A stretch of DNA of 64,000 nt from Anthracocystis setariae (Eukaryota > Basidiomycota > Ustilaginomycetes > Ustilaginales > Ustilaginaceae). Made by a program: the position numbers and the translations under genes. Below the pieces are notes generated by a model. That model made no database searches. It saw nothing but the letters and a program-made list of their open reading frames with translations, and was not told where the DNA came from. Location of the stretch: the NCBI GenBank assembly GCA_928724745.1, contig CAKMXJ010000037.1, forward strand, positions 434,001-498,000, written 5' to 3'. Position 1 is the stretch's first letter. Each line of letters begins with the position of its first letter. This document shows, in pieces, positions 20,268 to 31,084 of this stretch.

Positions 20268-23200
20268 ATGGCTTCCAACAAATCAAAAGATGAGCTGTAT
20301 CAGCTAGAGATCCTCTCGCTTACAGGCAAGATCGCTCAGGAACTGCTCAATCACACCGGCATAAACGATCGCGTATTGGCCGAGTTCATCCTCTCACTCC
20401 ACGACCAGGCGAAATCGATAGACGATTTCAGAGCCAAGCTCTCCGAAGTGGGCGCCGACTTTCCTGACAGCTTTGTCGCCACTCTCGATCGCTTGATCCT
20501 CCGACTGCATCCCAAACACAAGAAACCCTCCGCATCGGCCAGTCCAAACGCTGCATCGTCGTCGCCAAGTGCAAAGGGCAAGCAGAAGGCGGAACAGCAA
20601 GACGACGATCGACAGAGAAAGGCGCGCATGTTCCCCGGCCTGGCCATCAAGGATCAGAAGTGGCAGCCGTCTCAAGAACAGGGGCGCAATGCCGTCGACG
20701 ACTTCATGAAGGAGTTCGAGGATATGGCAGCTGGCAAATCCAAGTCCAATGCTACCAGCACACCATCCACATCATCTAAAGACACTCGCACATACGACGA
20801 CGATCCAGACGAACACGTCGCATCTTCTTCCTCCTATCGTAGGGGACGAGATGACCGCCCACCTCCGCACCTCTCACGTCCACCTCCCGACGACCGTCCT
20901 CAGCTGTACAAGATCTACGACGGAAAGGTGAGCAACATGCGCGATTTTGGTGCCTTTGTCAGTCTCGAAGTTCTTCGCGGTCGATTTGAGGGCATGGTCC
21001 ATATCAGTTCCATTGCATCAGGACAGCGTATCAACCATCCCTCCGATGTTCTCTCGCGAGGCCAGAAAGTCAAAGTCAAGGTCATGTCCATCGCCGGCGA
21101 TCGCATCAAGCTGTCCATGACCGACGTAGATCAAGCCACCGGTAGAGATCTCACGCCGCATCTACGCATCAAGAGCGAGGCAGAGATGGCTGAAGAGCGC
21201 GAACGTTTCGCCGCCCGTTCGGCCAGTGGCGCCAACAGTGCTCCGCTCGGTGGCGCCAGAGCCACCAACGGTAACGGTGCGGGTAGCGGCATCACAGTCA
21301 AGGATGACGGGCGTGGAAGGAGCATCAAGCGTCTCACCAGTCCAGAGCGTTGGGAATTGCGACAACTGATTGCAAGTGGTGTCGCCAAGGCCAGCGACTA
21401 CCCGGAGCTGATGGAGGAAGACTTGCGAACACCAAACACCAAACCCGGGGCAGACAGCGATGATGAGGAGATCGACATTGAAGTCAACGAGAAAGAGGCG
21501 CCTTTCCTCAAAGGCCAGACGTCGGCATCAATCGAAATGTCGCCCGTCAAGATCGTCAAGGCGCCCGACGGCACTCTGAACCGTGCGGCTATGGCGGGCG
21601 CGACTTTGGCAAAGGAACGCCGCGAACTACGCAAGCAGGAAGCTGAAGAGGAAGCCGACGCCGAAGCGGCGGACATGACTACGGGCTGGCTCGATCCCAT
21701 GGCTCAGCAAGGCGATCGAATGTTTGCCCAGGACCGAAGGGGCAATATCCTGGGCCAGAAGGCGCAAGATCAGCCAGCGTGGAAGAAGGAGACGTTCAAC
21801 AAGGCGACGACATTCGGTCGAATCACTAACCTGTCCATGCAAGAACAGCGCCAGAGTCTGCCGATTTACAAGCTGAGGCAGCAGCTGGTGCAGGCGATTC
21901 GCGACAATCAGGTTCTCATCGTCGTCGGTGATACTGGGTCTGGCAAGACGACGCAGATGACGCAGTACCTGGCGGAGGAAGGGTTTGCGGATCGCGGCAA
22001 GATCGGGTGTACGCAGCCGAGGCGTGTGGCGGCGGTGAGTGTTGCCAAGCGCGTCGCCGAGGAGGTTGGGTGTAGGGTCGGGCAGGAGGTGGGGTATACG
22101 ATTCGATTCGAGGACTGCACCAGTCCCGAGACCAAGATCAAGTACATGACGGATGGAATGCTGCAGAGGGAGTGTCTGGTGGATCCGGACGTGTCGAATT
22201 ACTCGGTGATCATGCTGGACGAAGCGCACGAGAGGACGATCGCAACGGATGTACTGTTCGGGTTGCTCAAAAAGGCCCTCAAGCGTCGACCGGATCTGAA
22301 GCTGATCGTGACGTCGGCAACGCTCGATGCCGAGAAGTTCTCGACGTACTTCTTTGGCTGTCCGATCTTCACGATCCCCGGTCGCACGTATCCGGTCGAG
22401 ATCCTGTACACCAAGGAGCCCGAGCCGGACTATCTGGATGCGGCGCTGATCACGGTGATGCAGATCCACCTGTCGGAGCCGACGGGCGATATCCTGGTGT
22501 TCCTGACGGGTCAAGAGGAGATCGATACGTCGTGCGAGATCCTGTTCGAGCGGATGAAGGCGCTCGGGCCGTCGGTTCCGGAACTGATTATTTTGCCGGT
22601 GTACTCGGCGTTACCGTCCGAGATGCAGACGAGGATCTTTGAACCCACGCCCGCGGGATCGCGCAAGGTGATCCTGGCGACGAACATCGCCGAAACGTCG
22701 ATCACGATCGATGGCATCTACTACGTGGTCGATCCTGGGTTTGTCAAGCAGAACGCGTACGATCCTCGGCTGGGGATGGACTCGCTGGTGGTGACGCCGA
22801 TCTCGCAGGCACAGGCACGCCAGCGTGCTGGACGAGCGGGTCGAACTGGGCCCGGGAAATGCTACCGCCTCTACACGGAAGCCGCGTACCGGAACGAGAT
22901 GCTGCCCAACTCGATCCCGGATATCCAGCGGCAGAATCTGGCGTCGACGATCCTGGCGTTGAAGGCGATGGGGATCAACGATCTGGTGAATTTCGACTTT
23001 ATGGATCCGCCGCCGGCACAGACGCTGCTGACCGCGTTGGAGTCGCTGTATGCGCTGTCGGCGTTGGACGACGAGGGGTTGTTGACGCGGTTGGGGAGAA
23101 AGATGGCGGATTTTCCGATGGAGCCGATGATGTCCAAGATGCTCATCGCCAGTGTGGATCTAGGGTGCAGTGAAGAGATGCTGTCGATCGTGGCGATGCT

Positions 23201-23855
23201 GTCGGTTCAAAACGTCTTCTACCGTCCCAAGGATAAACAGACGCAGGCGGATGCGAAGAAGGCCAAGTTCTTCCAGCCGGAGGGCGACCATCTTACGCTT
23301 CTGACAGTGTACAACGGTTGGGCGGCGAGCAAATTCTCGATGCCATGGTGTATGGACAACTTTGTGCAGGGACGGTCGTTGAAGCGTGCGCTCGAGGTGA
23401 GGAAGCAGTTGGTGGGGATCATGGATCGATATAGTCATGACATTACGAGTTGTGGCAAGAACTACAACCGGGTGCGCAAGGCGATTTGTTCCGGGTATTT
23501 TAGGAATGCGGCCAAGAAGGATCCACAGGAGGGGTATAAGAGTTTGGCCGAGGCGGGCGGGACGGTTTATATCCATCCGAGTTCAGCGTTGTTCAATAGG
23601 GCGCCCGAGTATTGTGTGTATCACGAGGTGGTGTTGACGACGAGGGAGTATATGCGGGAGGTGACGGCGGTGGAGGCAAAATGGTTGGTCGAGGTGGCGC
23701 CGAGGTTCTTTAGGCCCGCGGATGCGTTGAATATCTCGAAAAGGAAGAGGCAGGAGAAGATTGCGCCGTTGCATGATCGGTTTGCTAAGCATCAGGATGA
23801 GTGGAGGTTGAGCAAGGTTAAGAGGGTGGGGAAGAGTTCGCAGACTTTTGGTTAG
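20268..23855 (+). CDS. PRP22: Pre-mRNA splicing DEAH helicase PRP22/DHX8
   Basis: 1195 residues from ATG 20268 (ACCATGGC context). The N-terminal helical domain ([17 protein letters not shown]) is followed by a disordered region, an S1 RNA-binding domain at about residues 208-290 ([13 protein letters not shown]) and the helicase core: motif [10 protein letters not shown] near residue 554, DEAH near 649, SAT near 681 and [12 protein letters not shown] near 853. The HA2/OB-fold C-terminus ends in basic sequence. An S1 domain ahead of a DEAH core identifies Prp22, which releases mature mRNA from the spliceosome. The gene has no intron in view. The second half uses third-position G more than the first half, but the protein matches throughout. 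Confidence 0.96.
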   Translation: MASNKSKDELYQLEILSLTGKIAQELLNHTGINDRVLAEFILSLHDQAKSIDDFRAKLSEVGADFPDSFVATLDRLILRLHPKHKKPSASASPNAASSSPSAKGKQKAEQQDDDRQRKARMFPGLAIKDQKWQPSQEQGRNAVDDFMKEFEDMAAGKSKSNATSTPSTSSKDTRTYDDDPDEHVASSSSYRRGRDDRPPPHLSRPPPDDRPQLYKIYDGKVSNMRDFGAFVSLEVLRGRFEGMVHISSIASGQRINHPSDVLSRGQKVKVKVMSIAGDRIKLSMTDVDQATGRDLTPHLRIKSEAEMAEERERFAARSASGANSAPLGGARATNGNGAGSGITVKDDGRGRSIKRLTSPERWELRQLIASGVAKASDYPELMEEDLRTPNTKPGADSDDEEIDIEVNEKEAPFLKGQTSASIEMSPVKIVKAPDGTLNRAAMAGATLAKERRELRKQEAEEEADAEAADMTTGWLDPMAQQGDRMFAQDRRGNILGQKAQDQPAWKKETFNKATTFGRITNLSMQEQRQSLPIYKLRQQLVQAIRDNQVLIVVGDTGSGKTTQMTQYLAEEGFADRGKIGCTQPRRVAAVSVAKRVAEEVGCRVGQEVGYTIRFEDCTSPETKIKYMTDGMLQRECLVDPDVSNYSVIMLDEAHERTIATDVLFGLLKKALKRRPDLKLIVTSATLDAEKFSTYFFGCPIFTIPGRTYPVEILYTKEPEPDYLDAALITVMQIHLSEPTGDILVFLTGQEEIDTSCEILFERMKALGPSVPELIILPVYSALPSEMQTRIFEPTPAGSRKVILATNIAETSITIDGIYYVVDPGFVKQNAYDPRLGMDSLVVTPISQAQARQRAGRAGRTGPGKCYRLYTEAAYRNEMLPNSIPDIQRQNLASTILALKAMGINDLVNFDFMDPPPAQTLLTALESLYALSALDDEGLLTRLGRKMADFPMEPMMSKMLIASVDLGCSEEMLSIVAMLSVQNVFYRPKDKQTQADAKKAKFFQPEGDHLTLLTVYNGWAASKFSMPWCMDNFVQGRSLKRALEVRKQLVGIMDRYSHDITSCGKNYNRVRKAICSGYFRNAAKKDPQEGYKSLAEAGGTVYIHPSSALFNRAPEYCVYHEVVLTTREYMREVTAVEAKWLVEVAPRFFRPADALNISKRKRQEKIAPLHDRFAKHQDEWRLSKVKRVGKSSQTFG

Positions 23856-24061
23856 GTGTTTTTGGTTTGCCTGCAGAATGGATGTTGCGAGTGTTGCTCC
23901 GGTAAGCGTCTGTGTTGTGTGGTTGTGCAAGGCTGTCTGTGGCATGATGAGGACGAGGACGAGGAGGAGGAGGAGGAGGTGTGGGAGGTTAATTTCGCCG
24001 AGGGTCGGTGAATTTCACGGAATAATATGCTTGTTAAGTGGGGCCTTGATTTAGTCTCTTA

Positions 24062-24092
<31 letters not shown>

Positions 24093-24235
24093 TCTCCATC
24101 TGTGATTTTGCCGCGGTTCAATTAAGTACGCTGTCGAGTCAGCTGATTGCGCTTCTTCTTGGCCTCGCTTGTTCTTCTCGCCTGACCACCATCTGACCCC
24201 CTCTTGCTATCAACTTGCAACTTACAGCGATCTCA
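23856..24235. other. Intergenic region PRP22 / amine oxidase
   Basis: 380 bp between two same-strand genes. It holds a GAGGAC/GAG-rich patch (about 23950-23980) and a CT tract followed by T9 (about 24061-24092). No gene is seen. Confidence 0.6.
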
Positions 24236-25681
24236 ATGACGGACGAAACAGACTACGTGATCATCGGTTCCGGCGTGAACGGTACGTCGATCGCTCACAA
24301 GCTCACCACGCTCGGCTACACGGTCACGATCCTGGACCGTAGCCCGGACGGCTTCGTCGCATGCGATGGTGCCTCAAATGACCTCAACAAAATCATCCGT
24401 GCGGACTACACCGATGCCAACTATTGCACGCTGGCGAAAGAAGCCATCTCGCTTTGGCGAACGTCGCCGATTTTATCTCGATTCTACCACGAGGTCGGCG
24501 TACTGTTCCGCTCGGACAGGAACGAGGGTGCCGAAGAGTATGTGCGGCAAGGGGTGGAGCATGCGCATCTGGCGCGGGATGAGCATCTTGAAGTGAGCGC
24601 GGGTGGGAAGCGTCGTGCGTTCAAGGTTGGGAGCGATGCCGTGGTGGAAGAGATCTTGGGAGAGGAGGTGGGCGGGTTGGTGGGTGAGGGGATGACCGGG
24701 TTTGGCGAGCGTATGGTCGGGTATTTTAATCCCAGGGGAGGTTGGGCTGAGGCGAATAATGCGTGTCGTGCGTTGCTGGAGGATGCGATCAAGTTGGGGG
24801 TTAGGGTGGTTGGAAATGCGGTGGTGACCGAGTTGATTTATTGCAACGAGGAGAAGGGTAAGGTGGTTGGCGTCAAGACTGAGGATGGGCGCGAGTTTCG
24901 TGGTAAGAACGTCGTCTTGGCTGCGGGCGCATGGACTCGAGATCTTTTGACACACCTTACAGGCAAGGCGGAGGGGGAATGGATGACACGACCGAGCGCC
25001 CAATGCGTAGCCATCCTCTCACTCACCCGCACCGAAGCTCTACAACTTGAAAATTCGCCCGTCATCATCTCGTTCTCCAACGGCTTTTACCTCTTTGAAC
25101 CCACCGCCTCCACCACGGTTGACGGGGAATGGCAAATGAAAATCGCGATTCATTCCAACGGATTCCTCTCGCCACTACCTACTACAACTTACACGGGTAC
25201 CTATCCGTCCTTCCCCTCCGACTCCGTCTCGTCGTCGTCCTGCTTGGATCCTATCGAGGATGATGGGTTTGATATGGCTGAGGCTTGTATCCCTGCTACG
25301 CAACTCGAGTACATGCTGTCGGAACTGAATCGAGTGTATCCACACCTCTCTAACCCCTCCCGAGTCAAATCTACACGAATCTGTTGGTACTCGGACACAC
25401 TCGATGAAAATTGGATCATCGATACTCACCCTCTCCTAGGTCAAAACGTTTGGATAGTTACAGGCGATTCTGGTCATGCCTATAAATTTCTCCCTATCCT
25501 AGGCGATTTGTTTGCAACCATCGCTAACCTCATCCCCAATACTCGAAACCTCAACACCAATTCTTTCTCCTTCTCCCACCAATCCCTCCTCCACTCCCAA
25601 AAAGCTAAACCTGCAAATCTGTCATCCGCAGATAGTAATACAGCTAAACACTACTCGCCCAACCCGCGTGCTCGCCTCTAA
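24236..25681 (+). CDS. FAD-dependent amine oxidase (fructosyl-amino-acid/saccharopine oxidase-like)
   Basis: 481 residues from ATG 24236. A Rossmann dinucleotide-binding motif (IIGSGVNGTSIA) opens the protein, placing it in the DAO superfamily. DLNKIIRADYTDANY near residue 60 and RICWYSDTLDENWIIDTHPL followed by GDSGHAYKFLPILG near the C-terminus match the fructosyl-amino-acid oxidase / sarcosine oxidase / saccharopine oxidase group. Reaction: FAD-dependent oxidation of a secondary amine to an imine with release of hydrogen peroxide; the substrate cannot be fixed by eye. The last three residues are ARL, a permissible type 1 peroxisomal targeting signal, which fits a peroxide-forming enzyme. 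A low-complexity Asn/Ser segment precedes this end. Confidence 0.82.
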   Translation: MTDETDYVIIGSGVNGTSIAHKLTTLGYTVTILDRSPDGFVACDGASNDLNKIIRADYTDANYCTLAKEAISLWRTSPILSRFYHEVGVLFRSDRNEGAEEYVRQGVEHAHLARDEHLEVSAGGKRRAFKVGSDAVVEEILGEEVGGLVGEGMTGFGERMVGYFNPRGGWAEANNACRALLEDAIKLGVRVVGNAVVTELIYCNEEKGKVVGVKTEDGREFRGKNVVLAAGAWTRDLLTHLTGKAEGEWMTRPSAQCVAILSLTRTEALQLENSPVIISFSNGFYLFEPTASTTVDGEWQMKIAIHSNGFLSPLPTTTYTGTYPSFPSDSVSSSSCLDPIEDDGFDMAEACIPATQLEYMLSELNRVYPHLSNPSRVKSTRICWYSDTLDENWIIDTHPLLGQNVWIVTGDSGHAYKFLPILGDLFATIANLIPNTRNLNTNSFSFSHQSLLHSQKAKPANLSSADSNTAKHYSPNPRARL

Positions 25682-25836
25682 AATCCTCAAACCTCTCACA
25701 ATCAATGTATATGACTTAAGTCCTTTTCACCCAGTACAATGTTACACACACCTCTTACCTCTCTCGCGCACAGCTAAAAAAAAAAAAAAAAAGGGTTTTT
25801 GCAAGGCAATCTTTGAGCCCTCCTCCTCCTCCTCCG

Positions 25837-28548
25837 CTACATGACGACACACTCCGACTCGGCATCCTTCCTAGTAGGCCTCATCACCCCACCCTTCTTA
25901 CCTCCCGACCCCTGTTTTTTCAACTCGGTCAACCTCTGCATCGCCCTCTTATTCCCCTGAGCCGCTGCTCTCATATACCACCTTTTGGCCTCATCCAAAT
26001 TGGCATTAACGCCGATTCCCACCTCTGAATAATACCCTACCGCATACTCTGCCTTAGGAATCCCTTTACTAGCCGCCCTTCTCGCCCACAAATACGCCTC
26101 GGCATCACTCTGCTTCAACACCCCCTCACTTCCCGTCAGATACCATCCGGACAACGCCAACTCCGACTCTCCATCGCCCTTACCTGCTGCCTTTGTATAC
26201 CACGCAATCGAGCGCCTCGGATCCACCGCACACGTTAGATTCCCATACTCGTACGCGCCGCCTAACTTAAACTGCGACGGCGCATAGCCCAACTGTGCCG
26301 CCTGCGTAAACAACTCCCTCGCATACGCCTCATCGTGCGGAACCACCGCATTGGGCTTCTCGTGCAACAAACCCAGCTCATGCAACGCATGCGGATTCTC
26401 GTCATCCGCCTGCGCCGCCGCTCGCTTCAACCACACAATCGCCTCCCTCGCATTCCGAGGCTGCCCCAACATGCCATTCAACAACACCATCCCCAGCTTA
26501 TACATCCCAGCCGTATCGCCCAACGCAGACGCCTTGCGGTAGAACAAAACCGCACGATGATGATCCCTCCTCGTCCCAGCACCCACCTCGTTACACACGG
26601 CAGTGCGGTACGTCGCCGCAGGATGGTTCTGCTTGGAAGCCTGCACATACAGGTTGTACGCCTTTTCGTGATCCACCTGCAAGCCCAGGCTACCGTTGCC
26701 GAAACAGTTGGCCAAGAAGAACTGCGCCTCAGCATACGGCGGTTTGCCCAGCCCCATACCGGTCGTGGCAAGCCGCTTGATCAGCTTGAGCGACTCGGAC
26801 AGCAACGTGTCGCGGTACTTGCGCTGCTGCTTGGGCCCATCCGCCGGATCTTGCACTTTCTTGGCGGCTTCGATCAGGTACTTGGCATAAGCGAACTGCG
26901 CCTCAGCATCCGGGTCGCCCTTCATGCGCTGGCGATACTCGGAGACGAAGCTCTTGTTGAAGGGCAACGTCTGTTGCGGTGCAGAGTCCTTGGACTTTCG
27001 ACGTGGGTTGTTGGACGCCATGCCTGCCAGCGGGTTGGATGCGGCCGCCGAAGACGACGACATCATGGAGAGCTGAGTGCCTTGGCGTGTAAGCATCGAT
27101 GTGGCTCGTGCACCGCCGGGCAGGAGACCACCACCGGGAGCAGACGCATACGCATCCGAACCGGGTGGGAAGCTGGGAGCAGCGCCTTCGGGGAAGCCGA
27201 GGTAGCCTGATGCAGCGGCAAAGTAAGGGTTGGCGTCGAACGGTGGAGGCGGTGGAGCGGCGGAGAAGGGGTAGCCGGTGGGAGCGTGATGCAAAGCTTG
27301 CGGCTGGAAGGTCGGGTAAGGTGCTGCACCGGGAGGACCTGCTGCACTCATGTGCGAGTTGGAACTGGCAGGATAGTAAGCAGCGGCGGCTGCAGCTGGA
27401 CCTGCGTGTGGATCCCATGACATGGGACCTCCGCCATCTGCAGACATACCACCACCGCCTGCAAGATGCCCATCAGCAGAGCCAGGAGCATAGTGACCAG
27501 CTGAAGAAGGATACTCGCCAGGAGCTGAATGTTGCCTCATGCCAGATCCATACTGCTGTGACATGCCTCGATATCCACCACCACCAGTAGCACCATGATG
27601 ACCGGAAGGGTTCCAATCTGGTGCAGCGCCTGCACCTGCACTTGCACTTGCGCCATGTGGTGTCCTAGACTGGTCTTGAACGCTAGAGGCATTTGGATCT
27701 AAATCTGCGGCTGCCTGATCGACGTGATCTGCAATGGCAGCGAGTGAATGATCTGGATGAACCTCGGCTGCAGACTGATGAATTTCTTGGTTGGCGTAGG
27801 TGGCATTTGCGCGTACCGAGGTGGCTGGTGCGAGCGGCTGCTTTGGATCTGCTGGTGTCTTTGATCGCTGAGGACCGAGTTGGGGGGTGCCGTAGAGGTT
27901 CAAGTTGTTGAAGGCGTCTCCGAGGTCGTCGGCCATGGGAGGGCCTTGGACGTTGGGGTCGGGAGCGGGAGCGAGGGCGGGCATGGAGATGTTGCTTTGG
28001 GCATACATGTTGTTGGCGTTGGTAGGTGACAAGGCGGGTGCAGGGGAAGGATAGGCGGCTGCGTGGGTTAGCGCGGCTGAATGGGCATGCTCTGGGTAGT
28101 TGCTGCTGATGTGACGGGGTGGACGATAGGCAGCGGAAGGGGGGGAGGGGTGATGAGGTCGATGTTGTTGTTGTTGTTGTTGTTGTTGGTATTGGTGGAA
28201 GTGGGGTGGATACTGTTGCGGTGGATAGGGTTGCTGTTGCTGTTGCGGAGGAGGATGCGAGGGTGCTGAATTGGTGTTGGAATAGTAGGACTGGGAGCCA
28301 GACGAGCCTACGCTTCCAGCGCCACGAGACAGCGAAGGTTTGGAGGCAGAGGTGGAAGCTGAACTTGGCGCAGAGGTGAGAGGAGCGCTGGGGGAGGGGC
28401 AAGAGTTTGGATAAAGCGACTGAGCACGTTGTTGTATTTGTGGTTGGGACGGGTGCTGATAGTATTGATGACGAGAGTCGAGGTAGTCATTTCTGGAAGG
28501 ATAAGCGGGCGAGGGCGAGTCTTGCGACCCTGGCGTCGACGTGGCCAT
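25837..28548 (-). CDS. SKT5: SKT5/CHS4-like chitin synthase activator
   Basis: 903 residues from ATG 28548 (MATSTPGSQDSP); an open frame continues upstream without ATG. Residues 1 to about 560 are disordered and rich in Gln, Pro, Ser and Gly. About seven Sel1-type repeats follow (roughly residues 595-880), with the usual A..W..KAA pattern such as EAIVWLKRAAAQ and RSIAWYTKAAGKG. The protein ends in CVVM, a CaaX prenylation box, as in yeast Skt5/Chs4, which recruits and activates chitin synthase III at the membrane. The Sel1 and CaaX features together make this call strong. It converges on the amine oxidase gene 155 bp away, across an A-rich tract. Confidence 0.9.
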   Translation of the reverse strand: MATSTPGSQDSPSPAYPSRNDYLDSRHQYYQHPSQPQIQQRAQSLYPNSCPSPSAPLTSAPSSASTSASKPSLSRGAGSVGSSGSQSYYSNTNSAPSHPPPQQQQQPYPPQQYPPHFHQYQQQQQQQQHRPHHPSPPSAAYRPPRHISSNYPEHAHSAALTHAAAYPSPAPALSPTNANNMYAQSNISMPALAPAPDPNVQGPPMADDLGDAFNNLNLYGTPQLGPQRSKTPADPKQPLAPATSVRANATYANQEIHQSAAEVHPDHSLAAIADHVDQAAADLDPNASSVQDQSRTPHGASASAGAGAAPDWNPSGHHGATGGGGYRGMSQQYGSGMRQHSAPGEYPSSAGHYAPGSADGHLAGGGGMSADGGGPMSWDPHAGPAAAAAAYYPASSNSHMSAAGPPGAAPYPTFQPQALHHAPTGYPFSAAPPPPPFDANPYFAAASGYLGFPEGAAPSFPPGSDAYASAPGGGLLPGGARATSMLTRQGTQLSMMSSSSAAASNPLAGMASNNPRRKSKDSAPQQTLPFNKSFVSEYRQRMKGDPDAEAQFAYAKYLIEAAKKVQDPADGPKQQRKYRDTLLSESLKLIKRLATTGMGLGKPPYAEAQFFLANCFGNGSLGLQVDHEKAYNLYVQASKQNHPAATYRTAVCNEVGAGTRRDHHRAVLFYRKASALGDTAGMYKLGMVLLNGMLGQPRNAREAIVWLKRAAAQADDENPHALHELGLLHEKPNAVVPHDEAYARELFTQAAQLGYAPSQFKLGGAYEYGNLTCAVDPRRSIAWYTKAAGKGDGESELALSGWYLTGSEGVLKQSDAEAYLWARRAASKGIPKAEYAVGYYSEVGIGVNANLDEAKRWYMRAAAQGNKRAMQRLTELKKQGSGGKKGGVMRPTRKDAESECVVM

Positions 28549-28925
28549 GGTTGGATTGGATGTGAGCGTGGTTGTAGAGCTTGGTGCGAGCCAAGGGAAG
28601 CTAGACGAAGCTAGACGGATGCCAGCTGTAAAGTATAGGGGGGGGAAAGGGGAGAGACCGAAGCCAGGGCGGTGCAGAGAGCCAAGTTGAAGAACGGCCA
28701 ACCAAGGCAATATGAGAGCTGAGAGCTAGTTTGGGCTTTGGAGCTCGGACCTCGACATTTGTGGGTTCGGTAGAAGGAAAAACGCTTGGAAGCACGCGAG
28801 GCAATCGGGACCAAGTGCACGACCGAGGAAGACGTCGTTGTTTGTTGTAGCCTTTTCCGATTGTATCCAGACTAATCCATCTGAGGGATGCGAATGTAGA
28901 ATCGAGAGATGGAGGGATGAAGGAG

Positions 28926-28982
28926 AGTGAGTGAGTGAGTGAGTGAGTGAGTGAGTGAGTGAGTGAGTGAGTGAGTGAGTGT
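28926..28982. repeat. (GTGA)n microsatellite
   Basis: About fourteen GTGA units, followed by GTGTGACA repeats, roughly 380 bp upstream of the SKT5 start. Confidence 0.95.
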
Positions 28983-29591
28983 GTGACAGTGTGTGACAGA
29001 GTATACAAAAACGGCCATCGCTGTTAACCGCCGATTACTTACTATTTTTATTTTTATAATTATTATTGAAATGCATCATTTTGTGTCTCAGCCGCACAGC
29101 GCTGTTTGGCTGCGGTGCACAGTCATGACGCGCCTACCAATTATTGTTTTTATATAATTCAGACTACTGATGTGCAGTACTGTAGTGCCCCTTTCGCAAT
29201 TCGGCTTTTCAGGGATACACTACCAGATTTGTTGTTCTGTATCGATCTCACAATGGAACCATTTTTGGAACTCACTATATAGCAGAAGGCTGTGCTCATC
29301 GGACGGACCTGCCGAGAATCGAAAGCCGGTGCTTTTTTGTTTTAAAGTCAATCACCTCCACTTTTGGCAAAATGAGGTGCCACACTGAAACTGCGCGATA
29401 CGCCGCCTGTCTCGTCTCGATTGGATTCGATTGAAATCCATTCATTCGTTCGGTCACCGCGCTCAGTTGAGCAACTCAGTTGAGCAACTCAGTTGAACGT
29501 GCGTGCGTGCGTGCGTGCGTGCGTGCCAAGGCGTGGGGCCAAGCCATTCTGCTCGCTTCGCTTTCCACTCCACTACCCCCAATCCCGCACC

Positions 29592-29598
29592 TATATAA
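29592..29598 (+). promoter_or_regulatory. Putative TATA box, WW-protein gene
   Basis: TATATAA 83 bp upstream of the ATG at 29681, in a pyrimidine-rich context typical of a fungal core promoter. Confidence 0.5.
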
Positions 29599-29680
29599 TC
29601 ACCCGACTCTTTCCCCTTTCCTTTGCTTACGGTCCATCCTTACTTATTAACACACGTACCTTGAACCATCCTCAACAGTC

Positions 29681-30562
29681 ATGGGCCTTCTCGATAAACT
29701 CTCTGGCAAGATTGGTGGTAGCAGCGGTAGCAGCGGTGGTGGTGGCGGCGGCCACTCGCAATACCCAGGAGCCAATTACGGTCAGCCCAACAGTCCATAT
29801 GGTCAGCCACCGCAGCAACAATCGTATGGCGCTCCCCCTTCCCAATCCAACGGTTACGGTCAACCTCCTGCGTCTCATCAGCCACAACAACAATACAACA
29901 CTCAGTCGCCCATCTCGCCTTCTTCGTCCAATGGGCATCCCGAGAAGGCAGGCGCGGGTGCGCACGACGATCGTCCATTGCCCGATGGATGGGTCAAGCA
30001 ATGGGATAACAACTACTCGCGCTACTTCTACGTCGACACACGTGCCAATCCACCTCGAAGCATCTGGGTGCATCCCAACGACGAAAACAAGCCGGCTCAA
30101 AATGCGCCTCCGACTGGCGGTTACGCTCCTCCTCCCGGTGGTCCCCCTGCTGGTGACAACCGTGGATACGGTTCGTACCCGCAACAGCAGCAATCTCCCG
30201 CCGGCTATGGTCCTCAACCGCCCTTGTCGGGAGGATATCCACAACAACAACAGCAGCAGCAGCCGCCGTACGCAGGTGGCTACCAACAACAGCCCATGTA
30301 TCAGCAACCACCCATGATGGCACAGCAACCCGCATCCAGATTTGGCGGAGGACGCTTCGGAGGTGGAGGCGGAGGTGGAGGTATGGGTATGATGGGTGGA
30401 GCTGCGCTTGGTTTGGGTGCGGGTGTGTTGGGTGGTGCATTGCTGTCGCACGAGATGAACGAATCGTATCAGGATGGATACATGGATGCTCAACAGCAAG
30501 ATTACAACGACTATGGTGGAGGAGATGACTTTGGTGGAGGTGACTTTGGCGGTGATTTCTGA
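29681..30562 (+). CDS. WW-domain Gln/Gly-rich protein
   Basis: 293 residues from ATG 29681. The N-terminus (MGLLDKLSGKIGG) is followed by a Gly/Tyr/Gln/Pro-rich segment and one WW domain at about residues 98-135: LPDGWVKQWD, then YFYVDTRANPPRSIWVHP, with both signature Trp residues and the closing Pro present. The rest is Pro/Gln/Tyr-rich, then Gly/Met-rich, ending in an acidic Asp/Gly/Phe tail (DDFGGGDFGGDF). WW domains bind Pro-rich ligands; the partner is unknown. The composition suggests a condensation-prone adaptor, which is inference. Three bases after the stop a 75-nt CT tract begins. Confidence 0.82.
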   Translation: MGLLDKLSGKIGGSSGSSGGGGGGHSQYPGANYGQPNSPYGQPPQQQSYGAPPSQSNGYGQPPASHQPQQQYNTQSPISPSSSNGHPEKAGAGAHDDRPLPDGWVKQWDNNYSRYFYVDTRANPPRSIWVHPNDENKPAQNAPPTGGYAPPPGGPPAGDNRGYGSYPQQQQSPAGYGPQPPLSGGYPQQQQQQQPPYAGGYQQQPMYQQPPMMAQQPASRFGGGRFGGGGGGGGMGMMGGAALGLGAGVLGGALLSHEMNESYQDGYMDAQQQDYNDYGGGDDFGGGDFGGDF

Positions 30563-30563
30563 T

Positions 30564-30644
<81 letters not shown>

Positions 30645-31084
30645 GAGTGTATATGTCTTTGTTTGCATGTGTATATATGGTGTATATATCTTTTGGCATG
30701 TTGTGAAGCACATGGTGTTGCTCAAACGATTGCTCGATTTTGACTGCATTGCGTAGTGCTGAATGCTATCTTTGAGTGCGTAAAGTGAGACAAGGCCGCA
30801 ACAAGTTGAAACGAGGTTAGAGTGTGTGTGTGTGTTGGTGGAACGTGCGAATCGTGGCGTAATAAAAATTTCACCTAAACAAAATTGTTACGTCTTCATA
30901 ACACTATCCCAATTGGAAGCTAAAAAAGAAAGATGCGATCACGATTACAGCAGAGATAGGCGGATCCGAAGTGCGCGCAATCTTGAACTTTGGCTCTCTG
31001 CCACCTTTCTCCACTCCACTCCACTCCACTCCTCACACATATACACACCATATCCCCCCTCACACACACACACACATACACACG
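30563..31084. other. Intergenic region WW protein / NDUFA5
   Basis: 522 bp. It opens with the CT tract, then TATATG-rich sequence, a GTGT run (about 30820-30840), CCACT repeats (about 31010-31030) and a CACA tract (about 31060-31080) just before the next start. No gene is seen. Confidence 0.6.
30566..30640. repeat. (TC)n microsatellite, 75 nt
   Basis: A pure TC/CT dinucleotide tract of 75 nt beginning three bases after the TGA of the WW-domain gene; it would lie in the 3' UTR. Confidence 0.97.

Larger units (their letters stand above)
28549..29680. other. Divergent promoter region SKT5 / WW protein
   Basis: 1.13 kb without a supportable gene. It contains a long GTGA tract (about 28926-28982), AT-rich islands (about 29036-29070 and 29140-29160), a GCAGTACTGTAG palindrome (about 29174) and a GTGC/GCGT repeat (about 29498-29525). 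A TATATAA lies at 29592-29598. Confidence 0.6.
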
